From: Kushneria marisflavi
GTDB taxonomy: Bacteria > Pseudomonadota > Gammaproteobacteria > Pseudomonadales > Halomonadaceae
Direction: 5' to 3'
Length of the DNA stretch: 64,000 nt
Assembly (NCBI RefSeq): GCF_002157205.1
Contig: NZ_CP021358.1
Coordinates: forward strand, 2,480,001 to 2,544,000
In this document: positions 16,651 through 30,179 of the stretch, piece after piece
Layout: each line of letters begins with the position of its first letter
Position numbering within the stretch: position 1 is the first letter of the stretch
Program-made: the position numbers and the translations under genes
The notes under the pieces: model-generated
What the model saw: only the letters and a program-made list of their open reading frames with translations
Told to the model about the DNA's origin: nothing
Databases searched by the model: none

Positions 16651-17856
16651 ATGACCGATGTTGCCGATGCGCTGGCGCTGATCAAGCGTGGTGTCCACGA
16701 GGTACTGGTAGAGGAAGAGCTCGAGAAAAAGCTCTCTCTGGAACGGCCCTTGCGCATCAAGGCTGGCTTCGATCCTACGGCACCCGATCTTCATCTGGGG
16801 CACACGGTACTCCTGAACAAGCTGCGCCAGTTCCAGGACCTTGGTCATGAGGTACTGTTTCTGATCGGTGATTTCACCGGGCGCATCGGAGATCCTACCG
16901 GCAAGAGCGTGACGCGAAAGCCCTTGACGGAAGAAGATGTCATGGCCAATGCGCGTACCTATCAGGAGCAGGTGTTCAAGGTGCTTCATCCCGAGCGCAC
17001 GAAGGTGGTCTTCAATGCTCAGTGGATGGGGGCCATGTCCGCCGCGGATCTGATTGGCCTTGCCGCGCAGACTACCGTCGCCCGCATGCTGGAGCGCGAT
17101 GATTTTGAAAAGCGCTATCGCGGCAATCAGCCCATCGCCATTCACGAATTCCTTTATCCGCTGATACAGGGTTATGACTCGGTCGCACTGGAAGCCGATA
17201 TCGAAATCGGCGGCACCGACCAGAAGTTCAACCTGTTAATGGGGCGCGAGCTCCAAAAGCATTATGGGCAGACGCCGCAGGTGGTGTTGACCATGCCGCT
17301 GCTCGAAGGTCTTGATGGTGTGCAGAAGATGTCCAAGTCGCTGGGCAACTATGTTGGCATTACTGACCGACCGGGGGAAATGTTCAACAAGATCGTTTCC
17401 ATGCCGGATTCTCTGATGTGGCGCTATTTCGAGCTGCTTTCGCTCAAGCCCATGGAAGAGGTCCAGACATTAATGAGTAATGTGGACAGTGGCGCCAACC
17501 CGCGCGATATCAAAATGGTGCTGGCGCGTGAGCTGGTGGCCCGCTTTCATGGAGAAGAAGCTGCCGCCAGCGCGCATCGCGCCAGCGGAAATCAGCTTAA
17601 GGAAGGCGAATTGCCGGATGATCTGCCGGAGGTCGATGTGGCTGTTGAAGACATGGCCGAGGCGCCCATCGCCTTGATCCTCAATCGTGCCGGCCTTGCC
17701 AATAACGGGGCTCAGGCCAGGGACATGTTGAAAAACGCGCGTGTCTGGGTGGATGGCAGCAAGGTTGAAGCAGGACATATGCTCGCTGTCGGCCATGATT
17801 ATGTGATCCAGGCCGGTAAAAAGCGTTATGCCAGAGTCCGCTTGCACAAGGCATAA
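16651..17856 (+). CDS. tyrS: tyrosyl-tRNA synthetase
   Basis: Class I aminoacyl-tRNA synthetase charging tRNA-Tyr. The start is ATG 16651 ([11 protein letters not shown]), with GGAGAGG about eight bases upstream, giving 401 aa; the open frame extends 68 codons further back through the anmK promoter region and is ignored. Landmarks are the HIGH motif as HLGH (residues 48-51), [30 protein letters not shown] and KMSKS (KMSKSLGN, near residue 230), with a C-terminal S4-like RNA-binding domain. The length and motifs place it in the TyrZ-like group common in proteobacteria. The candidate Rsm RNA follows 85 bases after its stop. Confidence 0.97.
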   Translation: MTDVADALALIKRGVHEVLVEEELEKKLSLERPLRIKAGFDPTAPDLHLGHTVLLNKLRQFQDLGHEVLFLIGDFTGRIGDPTGKSVTRKPLTEEDVMANARTYQEQVFKVLHPERTKVVFNAQWMGAMSAADLIGLAAQTTVARMLERDDFEKRYRGNQPIAIHEFLYPLIQGYDSVALEADIEIGGTDQKFNLLMGRELQKHYGQTPQVVLTMPLLEGLDGVQKMSKSLGNYVGITDRPGEMFNKIVSMPDSLMWRYFELLSLKPMEEVQTLMSNVDSGANPRDIKMVLARELVARFHGEEAAASAHRASGNQLKEGELPDDLPEVDVAVEDMAEAPIALILNRAGLANNGAQARDMLKNARVWVDGSKVEAGHMLAVGHDYVIQAGKKRYARVRLHKA

Positions 17857-17906
17857 GCTGATTTTTGTACAGGTCATACATTTGCAGCAGTTTTGGTATA
17901 AAAAAA

Positions 17907-17934
17907 TTGGACATGACCGCTACATTCAGATAAC
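17907..17934 (+). promoter_or_regulatory. candidate promoter of the Rsm-like RNA
   Basis: TTGGAC (17907-17912) and GATAAC (17929-17934) are 16 bases apart and predict a start near 17941, right at the first stem of the RNA. Upstream there is a TGTA-N7-TACA dyad (17866-17880). It is shorter than the canonical GacA/UvrY box, so the expected GacA dependence is not shown. Confidence 0.45.
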
Positions 17935-17940
17935 TTATAC

Positions 17941-18087
17941 AAACACCGAGGCAGCGGACGCACGGAAGCGTTGCACCCAAGGAAGGGAAGCCTCGGTGTA
18001 AATTTCAAAACATCACCATGGATGGTGGTGTTTGAGGATCAGGATGATCCATGAAGCCCGCAGCTGATATCAGCTGCGGGCTTTTCT
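17941..18087 (+). ncRNA. candidate CsrA/RsmA-sequestering small RNA (Rsm/CsrB class)
   Basis: A short intergenic transcript of about 145 nt with seven GGA triplets (17956, 17964, 17981, 17986, 18020, 18036 and 18042). Several are displayed in hairpin loops: ACGC(ACGGAA)GCGT at 17958-17971, CCC(AAGGAA)GGG at 17976-17987, ACCAT-GG-ATGGT around 18020 and GGATC(AGGAT)GATCC at 18036-18050. The first two are enclosed by a 10-bp stem, ACACCGAGGC / GCCTCGGTGT (17943-17952 with 17990-17999). A strong terminator ends it. GGA-in-loop hairpins are the binding sites of CsrA/RsmA, and this spacing and size resemble RsmY/RsmZ. No reading frame is plausible. Homology to a named family is not claimed. Confidence 0.75.
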
Positions 18088-18090
18088 TTT
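18054..18090 (+). terminator. terminator of the Rsm-like RNA / tyrS
   Basis: A perfect 30-base palindrome (AAGCCCGCAGCTGAT with ATCAGCTGCGGGCTT, 18054-18083) is followed by TTCTTTT. It ends the small RNA and any read-through from tyrS, and insulates the rRNA promoters. Confidence 0.9.
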
Positions 18091-18167
18091 ATGTCAGGGA
18101 ATTGCTGGAAACGCTCTTGCGCCGCAGCTCGTGTAAAGGTGTTGATAGTGGTTTGAAAGGCATCAGC

Positions 18168-18222
18168 AAATCTTTTTGAAAAAAGGGGTTGCGCGCTCGG
18201 GGTCTGATCTATAAAGTACGCA
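18168..18222 (+). promoter_or_regulatory. rRNA promoter P1 with UP-like element
   Basis: TTGCGC (18189-18194) and TATAAA (18210-18215) are 15 bases apart (16 if the -35 is shifted by one). An A/T-rich tract CAAATCTTTTTGAAAAAAGG lies directly upstream, as in UP elements of rRNA promoters. Transcription would start near 18222. Confidence 0.7.
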
Positions 18223-18350
18223 TCCGCTGCCACGGAGCACACGGCGACGAGGCAGCGGGGAAGTTTGCAGGTGATTGTTTTGACTGAGGTTTTGGTCGCT
18301 CAATCAGGATTTCAAATCCAGCCGCCGACTTCCGGATCGAAAAAAAGAGG

Positions 18351-18385
18351 TTGACTTTTCGATTCAGGGCTGTAAAATGCCCACT
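18351..18385 (+). promoter_or_regulatory. rRNA promoter P2
   Basis: TTGACT (18351-18356), a 16-base spacer and TAAAAT (18373-18378) make a near-consensus promoter about 160 bases after P1 and 230 bases before 16S rRNA. Confidence 0.8.
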
Positions 18386-18429
18386 CTCTCGAAGCAGCCG
18401 CCACGGCGACTGAGGCAACATCTTCGAGA

Positions 18430-18441
18430 CGCTCTTTAACA
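18430..18441 (+). promoter_or_regulatory. boxA antitermination site in the rRNA leader
   Basis: GCTCTTTAACA matches the boxA core used by the NusB-S10 antitermination complex. A second copy follows tRNA-Ala in the 16S-23S spacer at 20484-20494. Confidence 0.85.
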
Positions 18442-18610
18442 AGTCGATCAGGCAATTTGTGTGGGCGTCTGGCTCGTGTGACACCAGTCACATAGATAAT
18501 CGAGCAGACGAACACTCGTCAAGAGTACTAGTTTGACCTCGAGCCCGGATTGATTCGCCTTTCGGAACTGCTTTTGCAGGGCCGGATAAAGAATCTCAAA
18601 GCTTCAAAAT

Positions 18611-20150
<1,540 letters not shown>

Positions 20151-20218
20151 AACGACAAGTGCTCACGCGAACCAGCGCGTCCACACAAATTGCCTGATCG
20201 GATAGAGCGAAGATGCCT

Positions 20219-20295
<77 letters not shown>

Positions 20296-20302
20296 ACCTG
20301 TC

Positions 20303-20378
20303 GGGGCCTTAGCTCAGCTGGGAGAGCGCCTGCCTTGCACGCAGGAGGTCAGCGGTTCGATCCCGCTAGGCTCCACCA
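20303..20378 (+). tRNA. tRNA-Ala (TGC)
   Basis: 76-nt cloverleaf with acceptor GGGGCCT / AGGCTCC (one G-U pair), encoded CCA, anticodon TGC in CCTTGCACG and T-arm GTTCGATCC. It lies seven bases after tRNA-Ile in the rRNA spacer. Confidence 0.97.
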
Positions 20379-20483
20379 TACAGCTCGGTGTCACAATCTC
20401 GCTCGATACTGATGAAACCACAGTCAAAAGTCATGATGATGACAATCATCGACATGATTTCTGACTGTCTTTTTGACAGTACG

Positions 20484-20494
20484 CTCTTTAACAA
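20484..20494 (+). promoter_or_regulatory. boxA in the 16S-23S spacer
   Basis: GCTCTTTAACA repeats the leader boxA about 160 bases before 23S rRNA, the standard position for renewed antitermination. Confidence 0.8.
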
Positions 20495-20653
20495 TGTGGA
20501 TCATGCTGACCTGTCGGTCGGTGAACACCTCATCTTCGGATGGGCGTTGTGACCCGGCCGGCAGACAACGTATAAATTTGCTGCGATACATAATGTCGTA
20601 TGTATTTCAGTAAATGTCGTGTGATTGTGAGACCGGACCCCTTGGGGTTATAT

Positions 20654-23546
<2,893 letters not shown>

Positions 23547-23645
23547 ATAACACCCAAGTGGTTCGCATCACACGAAAACGTTGATGTAATGATCAGCATG
23601 ATCCCGATTTTGACCCGCTGCTTTAAAGCAGCCGGTCTGCAGAAT

Positions 23646-23764
23646 TGCCTGACGACCATAGCGTGCCGGCACCACCCGATCCCTTCCCGAACTCGGTAGT
23701 GAAACGGCTCCGCGCCGATGGTAGTGTGGGGTCTCCCCATGTGAGAGTAGGTCATCGTCAGGCA
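23646..23764 (+). rRNA. rrf: 5S ribosomal RNA
   Basis: Complete 5S rRNA of about 119 nt, with terminal stem TGCCTGACGA / TCGTCAGGCA and the conserved CCGAACTCGG, AGTGAAACG and GCCGATGGTAGTGTGGGGT segments. It closes the rRNA operon 100 bases after 23S. Confidence 0.97.
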
Positions 23765-23772
23765 CCCCTTCC

Positions 23773-23804
23773 GAACCCCGGTCCAATGGACCGGGGTTCT
23801 TTTA
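23773..23804 (+). terminator. rRNA operon terminator
   Basis: A 13-bp perfect stem (GAACCCCGGTCCA / TGGACCGGGGTTC, single-base loop as written) followed by TTTTAT, nine bases after 5S rRNA. Confidence 0.93.
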
Positions 23805-23816
23805 TGTATGCTTGAT

Positions 23817-23866
23817 AAAAACCGGCCATGAGCCGGCCGGCCCTGCCCGGTCACTGGCGTGACCGG
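23817..23866 (-). terminator. terminator hairpins of the hisC remnant
   Basis: On the minus strand CCGGTCAC / GTGACCGG (23847-23866) is followed by CCGGC / GCCGG (23822-23836) and TTTTT. This looks like the terminator that once followed hisC, kept next to its broken 3' end. Confidence 0.65.
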
Positions 23867-23885
23867 CGGGCGAGGGCACCCCACC

Positions 23886-24089
23886 TCAGGACGTCTCGTT
23901 CATGGCCGTCAGCGCGGCGGTCAGGGCCGTCATCTCTGCCTCGGTGCCGATCGAAATGCGCAGCCAGTCCGACAGGCCGGGCGTACCGAAGTGGCGTACC
24001 AGAATACCGGCAGTTCGCAGCCGGGCGGCCACGTCGGCCGCCGGGTGACGTGTGGGCCGGACGAACAGGAAGTTGGCCCGTGAGGGCAG
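23886..24089 (-). pseudogene. hisC: histidinol-phosphate aminotransferase remnant (C-terminal ~67 codons)
   Basis: The minus strand has a start-less reading frame of about 67 codons whose translation matches the C-terminus of HisC: RANFLFVR, then RLRTAGILVRHFGTPG, LSDWLRISIGTEAEMTAL and a TGA stop. HisC is a roughly 350-aa PLP enzyme of histidine synthesis, so about 80% is missing. Immediately upstream in the same frame is a TAA codon and sequence with no HisC character, so the break is near 24,090. The fragment is much more GC-rich than the AT-rich stretch beside it. A functional hisC must lie elsewhere if histidine is made. It is probably debris of a rearrangement beside the rRNA operon. 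Confidence 0.85.
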
Positions 24090-24228
24090 TCTTTAACAGC
24101 CGAGAATAACAGCGTTTCAGCTGGCTCTAATCGCTTCCACGGAAGAAACAAATGACTCTGATAATGGCCTTAAGACAACATTCCCGAGAAAGCATTATTG
24201 TATTGGGTCGCGAATTAATACCAACAAA
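24090..24228. other. AT-rich spacer beside the hisC remnant
   Basis: About 140 bases of AT-rich sequence lie between the hisC break and the yajR terminator. No gene, repeat pair or element end is visible; composition differs sharply from the GC-rich hisC fragment. Confidence 0.4.
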
Positions 24229-24254
24229 AAAAGGCATCCTGATGGATGCCTTTT
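24229..24254 (-). terminator. terminator of the YajR-like gene
   Basis: An 11-bp perfect stem (AAAAGGCATCC / GGATGCCTTTT, loop TGAT) is followed on the minus strand by a T-rich run. It lies about 35 bases past the transporter stop. Confidence 0.9.
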
Positions 24255-24287
24255 AACGAGCCATTATCACTGCAAATTTTTAGAATA

Positions 24288-25655
24288 TTACGGCGATATC
24301 TGTAGCCAGCGAGTCAGTGCTTCACGATCAATGGCGTCACGATCAATTTTCAAATAAGCCACGTTTTCCTCCCTGACCACCAGTGCATCCTCAATGCCTG
24401 CAATGTTCTTGAGCTCTCTGCTGCACGCGCTACTGTTAGTAATTCTTTTTCCTTCCAGAGAAACAACTTCACTTGAAAGATGTTTGGGGGCGGTCATGTT
24501 CAAGATGGTCAAAAACCATAGTGCACCCAACGCAGCGGCAAAAAGAAAAACGGCATCGATACCGAAATGACCGGCCACTGCGCCTCCCAGACCACCGCCC
24601 ACACTGGCGCCCAGAAACTGACTGGTAGAATACACACCCATGGCCGTGCCCTTGGCGCCGGCAGGTGAGAGTTTGCTGATCATGGAGGGCAGCATGGCTT
24701 CCATCAGGTTGAAACCGGTAAAAAATATCAATAACAGCAGAATCAATACCCATTTGGTTTGCGCTGTCTCACCAAGGCCTAAAAGTGCCAGTGTCATGGC
24801 CGCGACAGCACCCATGAAAATCTTTTTCATGTGACGATACTTCTCGGCTGCAATGATCAATGGCACCATGGCAAAAAAGCCGGCAGCCATAACGGGCAGA
24901 TATACCCAGCCATGATACTGGGCATCGATTCCGAGGTTTTCGAGCCTGATGGGCAGTGCAATGAAACAGCCGGTCAAAATGGCATGAAGGGCAAAGATTG
25001 AAAAATTCAGGCGAAGAAGCTCGCTCTTGAACAGCATTTTTCTCAGTTGCCGAGGGTCTACCCCAACATCACGATGCTGCCTTGCCGGTGCAGAGGGTAC
25101 GAGTCGCCATAAAATCAGAAGGCCAACAAGAGCCAGCAGGGCGGTGCTCCAGAAAACGCCTGAAAGTCCAAAGACTTCTGCCAGAAACGGCCCCAGCGCC
25201 ATTGCCAGGCCAAAGGCAACGCCAATACTCATCCCGATGGCTGCCATGGCGGTGGTTCTCGTTTCCTCTCTCGTCTTGTCTGCCAGCAATGCCATCAGTG
25301 CGCCGGCAATGGCACCGCTACCCTGCAAACAGCGCCCGGCGATTACGCCGTAGATGGTGGTTGAAAGCGCTGCCATGACGCTGCCTGCGAAAAAGAGCAG
25401 CAACCCAAGAGCAATGATCTGCTTGCGGCCCAACCGGTCAGAGAGGGTGCCAAAGGGAATCTGGAAGATGGCCTGCGCCAGACCATAGCCTCCCAATGCA
25501 ATACCAATCAGAAAAGGCGTCGCGCCTTCCAGGTCTCTGGCATAGAGGGCGAGCACGGGCAATACCATGAAAAGGCCCAGCATGCGAAAGGCATACAGCA
25601 TGCCCAGGCCTGCAATGGCGCGGTATTCGCCTGCGTTGAGTGAAATATGTTTCAT
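24288..25655 (-). CDS. yajR: YajR-like MFS transporter
   Basis: A 455-aa major facilitator superfamily protein with 12 predicted membrane helices, including the motif A segment FGTLSDRLGRKQIIALG after helix 2. A soluble C-terminal tail of about 65 residues (from roughly 390, RITNSSACSRELKNIAGIEDALVVREENVAYLKI) matches the YAM ferredoxin-like domain of E. coli YajR, which has the same length (454 aa). It is a proton-coupled exporter of uncertain substrate in the inner membrane. The gene stands alone between the hisC remnant and the cyo promoter region. The symbol rests on domain architecture rather than alignment. Confidence 0.85.
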   Translation of the reverse strand: MKHISLNAGEYRAIAGLGMLYAFRMLGLFMVLPVLALYARDLEGATPFLIGIALGGYGLAQAIFQIPFGTLSDRLGRKQIIALGLLLFFAGSVMAALSTTIYGVIAGRCLQGSGAIAGALMALLADKTREETRTTAMAAIGMSIGVAFGLAMALGPFLAEVFGLSGVFWSTALLALVGLLILWRLVPSAPARQHRDVGVDPRQLRKMLFKSELLRLNFSIFALHAILTGCFIALPIRLENLGIDAQYHGWVYLPVMAAGFFAMVPLIIAAEKYRHMKKIFMGAVAAMTLALLGLGETAQTKWVLILLLLIFFTGFNLMEAMLPSMISKLSPAGAKGTAMGVYSTSQFLGASVGGGLGGAVAGHFGIDAVFLFAAALGALWFLTILNMTAPKHLSSEVVSLEGKRITNSSACSRELKNIAGIEDALVVREENVAYLKIDRDAIDREALTRWLQISP

Positions 25656-26337
25656 GATTCTCCGAAAACCCTGTGACAGGGCATCATTTTAACGGTCTGA
25701 CAGGCCTGCAGGAAATTGACATGCCGTTCAGCAGCAAATGGATAGGGCATGGAAACTCGGCAAGGTGATCCGGGCAGAAAGGGGAATCCCCTTGTGACGA
25801 ATGGAATTGATGAAAGGTTCCATGTATCATGCCGCGGTGTTTTGTCGCATTGGTTCAGTGCTTTTCACCTGCCGTTTTTAACTGCTGCCCCTACAGAATG
25901 CTTGTCGCACATGGGTTGATGGCGAAGTGTTCACTTACCTGAAGGCCCTTTTGGTAGATGCTTTCTAATGCCAAGGTCTAAATAAGCTTTTGTCACAGCA
26001 CTTGAAGTCAATAGGTGAAAAACTGAACAATAGCAGTGGTAGCTTATAGCACCATGCAGGGCTGTCATGCCTGCCGCTTTCAGCCAGTCAGATGACTTCC
26101 ATGTCACCTCCGTGCTGTGAGCCGTCAAGGACGGGAAATATCTGTCCAGGACAGTCACTTCCAACGATAAAACCATCAGGCACCCCTGCAATGTCAGACT
26201 GTCTGACGTGGTAAATGCCATCCGTGAGCGTTGCTGTCAGACCGTGATCGGACACGGGCAGGTACCTGTCACGCATTTCCGGCCCTCCGGCCGGACAAAA
26301 GCGAAGTGTTCAAGCTGGCCGTTCAAGAGAGCGTGAG
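25656..26337. other. 682-base region between yajR and cyoA
   Basis: No known gene. It contains two short perfect palindromes, AAGGGGAATCCCCTT (25779-25793) and GTCAGACTGTCTGAC (26193-26207), either of which could be an operator for the divergent yajR or cyo genes. It also has a 62-codon minus-strand ORF listed separately. No confident -35/-10 pair for cyo was found, and I saw no convincing Anr/Fnr site. Confidence 0.4.
26088..26276 (-). CDS. hypothetical small protein (62 aa), doubtful
   Basis: A 62-codon minus-strand ORF whose ATG is preceded by a good Shine-Dalgarno (GGAGGGCCGGAA before ATG). The product is acidic, Gly/Asp-rich and soluble (it starts MRDRYLPVSDHG and ends DGSQHGGDMEVI), with one cysteine. 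It shows no signal peptide or membrane helix and I do not recognise it. It overlaps the GTCAGACTGTCTGAC palindrome. It could be a real small protein, a decayed gene or chance; the ribosome site is the only real support. Confidence 0.3.
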   Translation of the reverse strand: MRDRYLPVSDHGLTATLTDGIYHVRQSDIAGVPDGFIVGSDCPGQIFPVLDGSQHGGDMEVI

Positions 26338-27219
26338 ATGAGAAAATGGAACTATCCAGACATTCTTAAAAGGGTGTCACTGCTTGCTACTGTCGCACTT
26401 GTGCTCAGTGGTTGTACGGGATCAAGTCTCCTCGATCCCAAGGGGCCGGTTGGCGCTGAACAAAAATACCTGATCATGACATCGTTCTTCCTGATGATGA
26501 TCGTGGTCATTCCCGTCATTGTCATGACGCTTTTGTTCGCGTGGCGTTATAACTACATCAAGAATGCAAAGTACTCGCCCAACTGGTCTCACTCCAACAA
26601 GATTGAAGTGGTTGTCTGGGCTATCCCGCTGGCGATCGTTTTCATTCTGAGTGTTTTGACCTGGCGCAGTACGCATGCCCTTGATCCACATCGCGTGCCG
26701 GAATCCGACAGGGATCCCATCGTCGTTGAGGTCATGGCACTGGACTGGAAATGGCTGTTCATCTATCCGGAGCAGGGAATCGCGTCGGTCAATGAGCTGG
26801 CCTTCCCGGTCGATACACCGATCGAGTTCCGGGTGAGCTCCGAGAGCGTCATGAACTCCTTCTTCATTCCGCAGCTGGGCAGCCAGATCTATGCCATGGC
26901 AGGGATGGTAAATACCGTTCATCTGCTGGCTTCCGAAGAAGGCACCTACCCTGGCATGTCGGCCAACTACAGCGGCCACGGTTTCAGCGGTATGCACTTC
27001 AAGGCACTGGCAACGTCGGATGAAGGTTTCCAGCAGTGGGTCGAAAGCGTTCGACAGTCTTCGGAAACCCTGCAGCAGGACAGTTTCGATGAATTGGCCA
27101 AGCCCAGTCGAGACAATCCGGTCGAGTACTTCTCTACCGTCACGCCTGGCCTGTATACCGATATTGTCAACAGTTACATCACGTCGGGCGATAGCTCGCA
27201 TCATGGGGCTGAGGAGTAA
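26338..27219 (+). CDS. cyoA: ubiquinol oxidase (cytochrome bo3) subunit II
   Basis: CyoA is the membrane-anchored periplasmic subunit of the proton-pumping quinol oxidase. The 293-aa protein begins with a lipoprotein signal (LVLSGC lipobox near residue 25). Two membrane helices follow (about 43-66 and 86-105) and then a cupredoxin-like domain ([43 protein letters not shown]). The copper-A cysteines of cytochrome c oxidases are absent, which points to quinol as donor. It is first of cyoABCDE, two bases before cyoB. Confidence 0.96.
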   Translation: MRKWNYPDILKRVSLLATVALVLSGCTGSSLLDPKGPVGAEQKYLIMTSFFLMMIVVIPVIVMTLLFAWRYNYIKNAKYSPNWSHSNKIEVVVWAIPLAIVFILSVLTWRSTHALDPHRVPESDRDPIVVEVMALDWKWLFIYPEQGIASVNELAFPVDTPIEFRVSSESVMNSFFIPQLGSQIYAMAGMVNTVHLLASEEGTYPGMSANYSGHGFSGMHFKALATSDEGFQQWVESVRQSSETLQQDSFDELAKPSRDNPVEYFSTVTPGLYTDIVNSYITSGDSSHHGAEE

Positions 27220-27221
27220 AC

Positions 27222-29198
27222 ATGTTCGGCAAACTTACTATTGAAGCCGTCCCCTACCATGAACCCATTGTTATGGTGGTTCTTGGTGTCGCGGGACTGC
27301 TGGGGTTGGCCATCGTTGCCGCCATCACCTATTTCAAGAAATGGGGCTATCTCTGGAGAGAGTGGATTACCTCCGTGGATCACAAGCGCCTGGGCGTGAT
27401 GTATATCATCGTTGCCATTGTCATGCTGATCCGTGGTTTTTCCGATGCCATCATGATGCGCTCCCAGCAGGCCATTGCCTCCGGGGGAGCAGAGGGCTAT
27501 CTGCCACCTGAACACTATGACCAGATCTTTACCGCTCACGGCGTCATCATGATCTTTTTCATGGCCATGCCGTTCATGGTGGGTCTGATCAACATTGTGG
27601 TGCCGCTTCAGATCGGCGCTCGTGACGTGGCCTTTCCGTACCTGAACTCGCTGAGTTTCTGGCTCACGATGGCTGGTGTCATTCTGGTCAACGTGTCTCT
27701 GGGTGTGGGCGAATTTGCTGCTACAGGCTGGCTTGCCTATCCGCCGTTGTCCGATATTCAGTACAGTCCGGGCGTAGGCGTGGATTACTGGATATGGAGT
27801 CTACAGATATCAGGTATCGGTACCCTGCTGACCGGCGTGAACTTCTTCGTCACCATTCTGAAAATGCGTGCCCCGGGCATGACGCTGATGAAAATGCCGA
27901 TGTTTACCTGGACATCGCTTTGCAGTGTTGTGCTGATCATTGCCGCTTTCCCGATCCTGACGGTCACCATCGCGTTGCTGACGCTGGATCGCTACATTGG
28001 TACCCATTTCTTTACCAATGACATGGGTGGCAACCAGATGATGTACGTCAACCTCATTTGGGCCTGGGGGCATCCGGAAGTTTATATTCTGGTCCTGCCT
28101 GCCTTTGGCATTTTCGCTGAGGTTGTTGCGACCTATTGCAAGAAGCGTCTGTTTGGCTACACCTCCATGGTCTACGCCACGGTCGCCATCACTGTGCTGT
28201 CGTTTGTCGTCTGGCTGCACCACTTCTTCACGATGGGTGCCGGTGCCAACGTCAATGCCTTCTTTGGTATTGCCACAATGATCATTGCGATCCCGACCGG
28301 GGTCAAAATCTTCAACTGGCTGTTCACCATGTATGAAGGTCGCGTTCAGTTCACTGTTCCGATGGCCTGGACGCTGGGCTTTCTTATCACCTTCACGATC
28401 GGTGGAATGACCGGGGTGCTGCTGGCCGTACCGGGCGCTGACTATGTGCTCCACAACAGCCTGTTTTTGATTGCCCACTTCCATAACGTCATCATCGGCG
28501 GTGTTGTATTCGGTTACCTGGCAGGTTTCACCTACTGGTTCCCGAAAGTGTTCGGATTCAAGCTTGATGAAAAGCTTGGCAAGGCTTCTGTCTGGTGCTG
28601 GATCGTGGGCTTCTTCACGGCCTTCATGCCGCTGTATGCACTTGGCTTCATGGGCATGACACGTCGTCTGAACAGCTATGACAATCCGGACTGGCATTTC
28701 CCTCTGATCGTTGCTGCCATTGGTGCCGGCATCGTTGCCTGCGGTATTGCCTGCCAACTGCTGCAGCTCTTCGTCAGCATCAAGAATCGTCATCAGAACA
28801 TCGATGAGACTGGTGACCCGTGGGGCGGTCGTACGCTTGAATGGTCCATTCCTTCACCGGCACCCTTCTACAACTTTGCGCATATTCCCGTTGTAGAAGA
28901 GCGTGATGCCTTCTGGCACATGAAGGAAAACGGCGTCAGTGAACAAAAGCCTGCCGAATATCATGACATCCACATGCCGAAAAATACCTCGGCCGGGTTC
29001 TTCATCGGCATCATAGCCGCGGTATTCGGGTTTGCACTGATCTGGCATATCTGGTGGCTGGCGATTGCTTCGGCTGTAGGCATCTTCATCACCATCGTGC
29101 TGCGTACCTTCAACGACGATATTGACTATTACGTTCCTGCTGCCGAAGTCGAGCGCATCGAAAGTCAGCGTTATCAAAAATTGTCAAATCAGGCGTAA
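27222..29198 (+). CDS. cyoB: ubiquinol oxidase (cytochrome bo3) subunit I
   Basis: The catalytic heme-copper subunit, 658 aa with about 15 membrane helices, reducing oxygen to water while pumping protons. Visible motifs are [17 protein letters not shown] (His-Tyr crosslink and copper-B ligand), the two adjacent copper-B histidines in [11 protein letters not shown], and HFHNVIIGG with the heme ligands. [15 protein letters not shown] marks the N-terminal start of the conserved core. The [16 protein letters not shown] loop is of the Pseudomonas CyoB type. Separated from cyoC by three bases. Confidence 0.98.
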   Translation: MFGKLTIEAVPYHEPIVMVVLGVAGLLGLAIVAAITYFKKWGYLWREWITSVDHKRLGVMYIIVAIVMLIRGFSDAIMMRSQQAIASGGAEGYLPPEHYDQIFTAHGVIMIFFMAMPFMVGLINIVVPLQIGARDVAFPYLNSLSFWLTMAGVILVNVSLGVGEFAATGWLAYPPLSDIQYSPGVGVDYWIWSLQISGIGTLLTGVNFFVTILKMRAPGMTLMKMPMFTWTSLCSVVLIIAAFPILTVTIALLTLDRYIGTHFFTNDMGGNQMMYVNLIWAWGHPEVYILVLPAFGIFAEVVATYCKKRLFGYTSMVYATVAITVLSFVVWLHHFFTMGAGANVNAFFGIATMIIAIPTGVKIFNWLFTMYEGRVQFTVPMAWTLGFLITFTIGGMTGVLLAVPGADYVLHNSLFLIAHFHNVIIGGVVFGYLAGFTYWFPKVFGFKLDEKLGKASVWCWIVGFFTAFMPLYALGFMGMTRRLNSYDNPDWHFPLIVAAIGAGIVACGIACQLLQLFVSIKNRHQNIDETGDPWGGRTLEWSIPSPAPFYNFAHIPVVEERDAFWHMKENGVSEQKPAEYHDIHMPKNTSAGFFIGIIAAVFGFALIWHIWWLAIASAVGIFITIVLRTFNDDIDYYVPAAEVERIESQRYQKLSNQA

Positions 29199-29201
29199 CA
29201 C

Positions 29202-29831
29202 ATGTCGACTCAATCAATGACCAATCAGGACGCTCATGCCCACGGGCATGAGCACCATGAGCATGAACATCATGATCCGGTAGCGACCAGAGTCTTTGGT
29301 TTCTGGATCTACATCATGAGCGACTGCATACTGTTTGCATCCATCTTTGCAACCTATGCAGTGCTTGGCACGAACTATGCCGGCGGCCCCACCTCGCATG
29401 AGCTGTTCGAGCTGCCCTTTGTTCTGGTAGAAACCTTTGTACTGCTGGCCAGTAGCTTCATGATCGGGCTTTCAACCCTTGCCATGAACAAGGGCAATCG
29501 TCAGGGCACCATGCTCTGGCTGGCGCTGACCCTTGTACTGGGTATCGTGTTTGTCAGTCTCGAGATCTACGAGTTCCATCACTTCATTTCTGAAGGGGCG
29601 GGGCCTCAGCGTAGTGCCTTCCTGTCGTCGTTCTTTACGCTGGTAGGTACGCACGGTCTGCACGTCACTTCCGGGTGTATCTGGGCCATCGTTTTGTTGA
29701 TTCAGATTGCCACCAGGGGTCTGACCGACATGAACCGATCGCGTCTGATGTGTCTGAGCCTGTTCTGGCACTTCCTGCACATCATCTGGATTTGTGTATT
29801 CACCATCGTCTATCTGATGGGGGCCATTTAA
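29202..29831 (+). CDS. cyoC: ubiquinol oxidase subunit III
   Basis: CyoC, 209 aa with five membrane helices, is the COX3-like subunit of cytochrome bo3. The N-terminus has a His-rich stretch ([14 protein letters not shown]), seen in several homologues, then [24 protein letters not shown] and the conserved [15 protein letters not shown] and [22 protein letters not shown]. The stop overlaps the cyoD start by one base (TAATG). Confidence 0.96.
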   Translation: MSTQSMTNQDAHAHGHEHHEHEHHDPVATRVFGFWIYIMSDCILFASIFATYAVLGTNYAGGPTSHELFELPFVLVETFVLLASSFMIGLSTLAMNKGNRQGTMLWLALTLVLGIVFVSLEIYEFHHFISEGAGPQRSAFLSSFFTLVGTHGLHVTSGCIWAIVLLIQIATRGLTDMNRSRLMCLSLFWHFLHIIWICVFTIVYLMGAI

Positions 29832-30166
29832 TGTCCAATCAGCATCAATCACCGGAAAGTCACGATCATGGCAGCGTCAAGTCCTATACCACGGGCCTGA
29901 TTCTTTCCATCATCCTGACCATTATTCCCTTTGGTCTGGTCATGACCGGCGCACTATCGGGTATGACAACGCTTGCGATCATCATGATCATGGCGGTCGT
30001 ACAGATCGTGGTGCAGGTCATGTACTTCCTTCATCTCAATGAAGACTCAGGGCCACGCTGGAACATGATCTCGCTCTGGTTCACGATTCTGATCGTGGCC
30101 ATCGTGGTAGTGGGCTCGCTGTGGATCATGTTCCATCTCAACCATAATCTGATGGTAGGGATGTAA
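29831..30166 (+). CDS. cyoD: ubiquinol oxidase subunit IV
   Basis: CyoD is the small accessory subunit of cytochrome bo3, 111 aa with three membrane helices. It starts at the ATG sharing a base with the cyoC stop ([14 protein letters not shown]); the open frame continues 52 codons upstream inside cyoC and is not used. Conserved segments are [21 protein letters not shown] and [25 protein letters not shown]. Confidence 0.95.
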   Translation: MSNQHQSPESHDHGSVKSYTTGLILSIILTIIPFGLVMTGALSGMTTLAIIMIMAVVQIVVQVMYFLHLNEDSGPRWNMISLWFTILIVAIVVVGSLWIMFHLNHNLMVGM

Positions 30167-30179
30167 GAAGTCTGACCCG

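Noticed and set aside
23930..24151. 73-codon ORF next to the hisC remnant
   Set aside because: A different frame across the hisC fragment; the real signal is the start-less HisC C-terminus in another frame.
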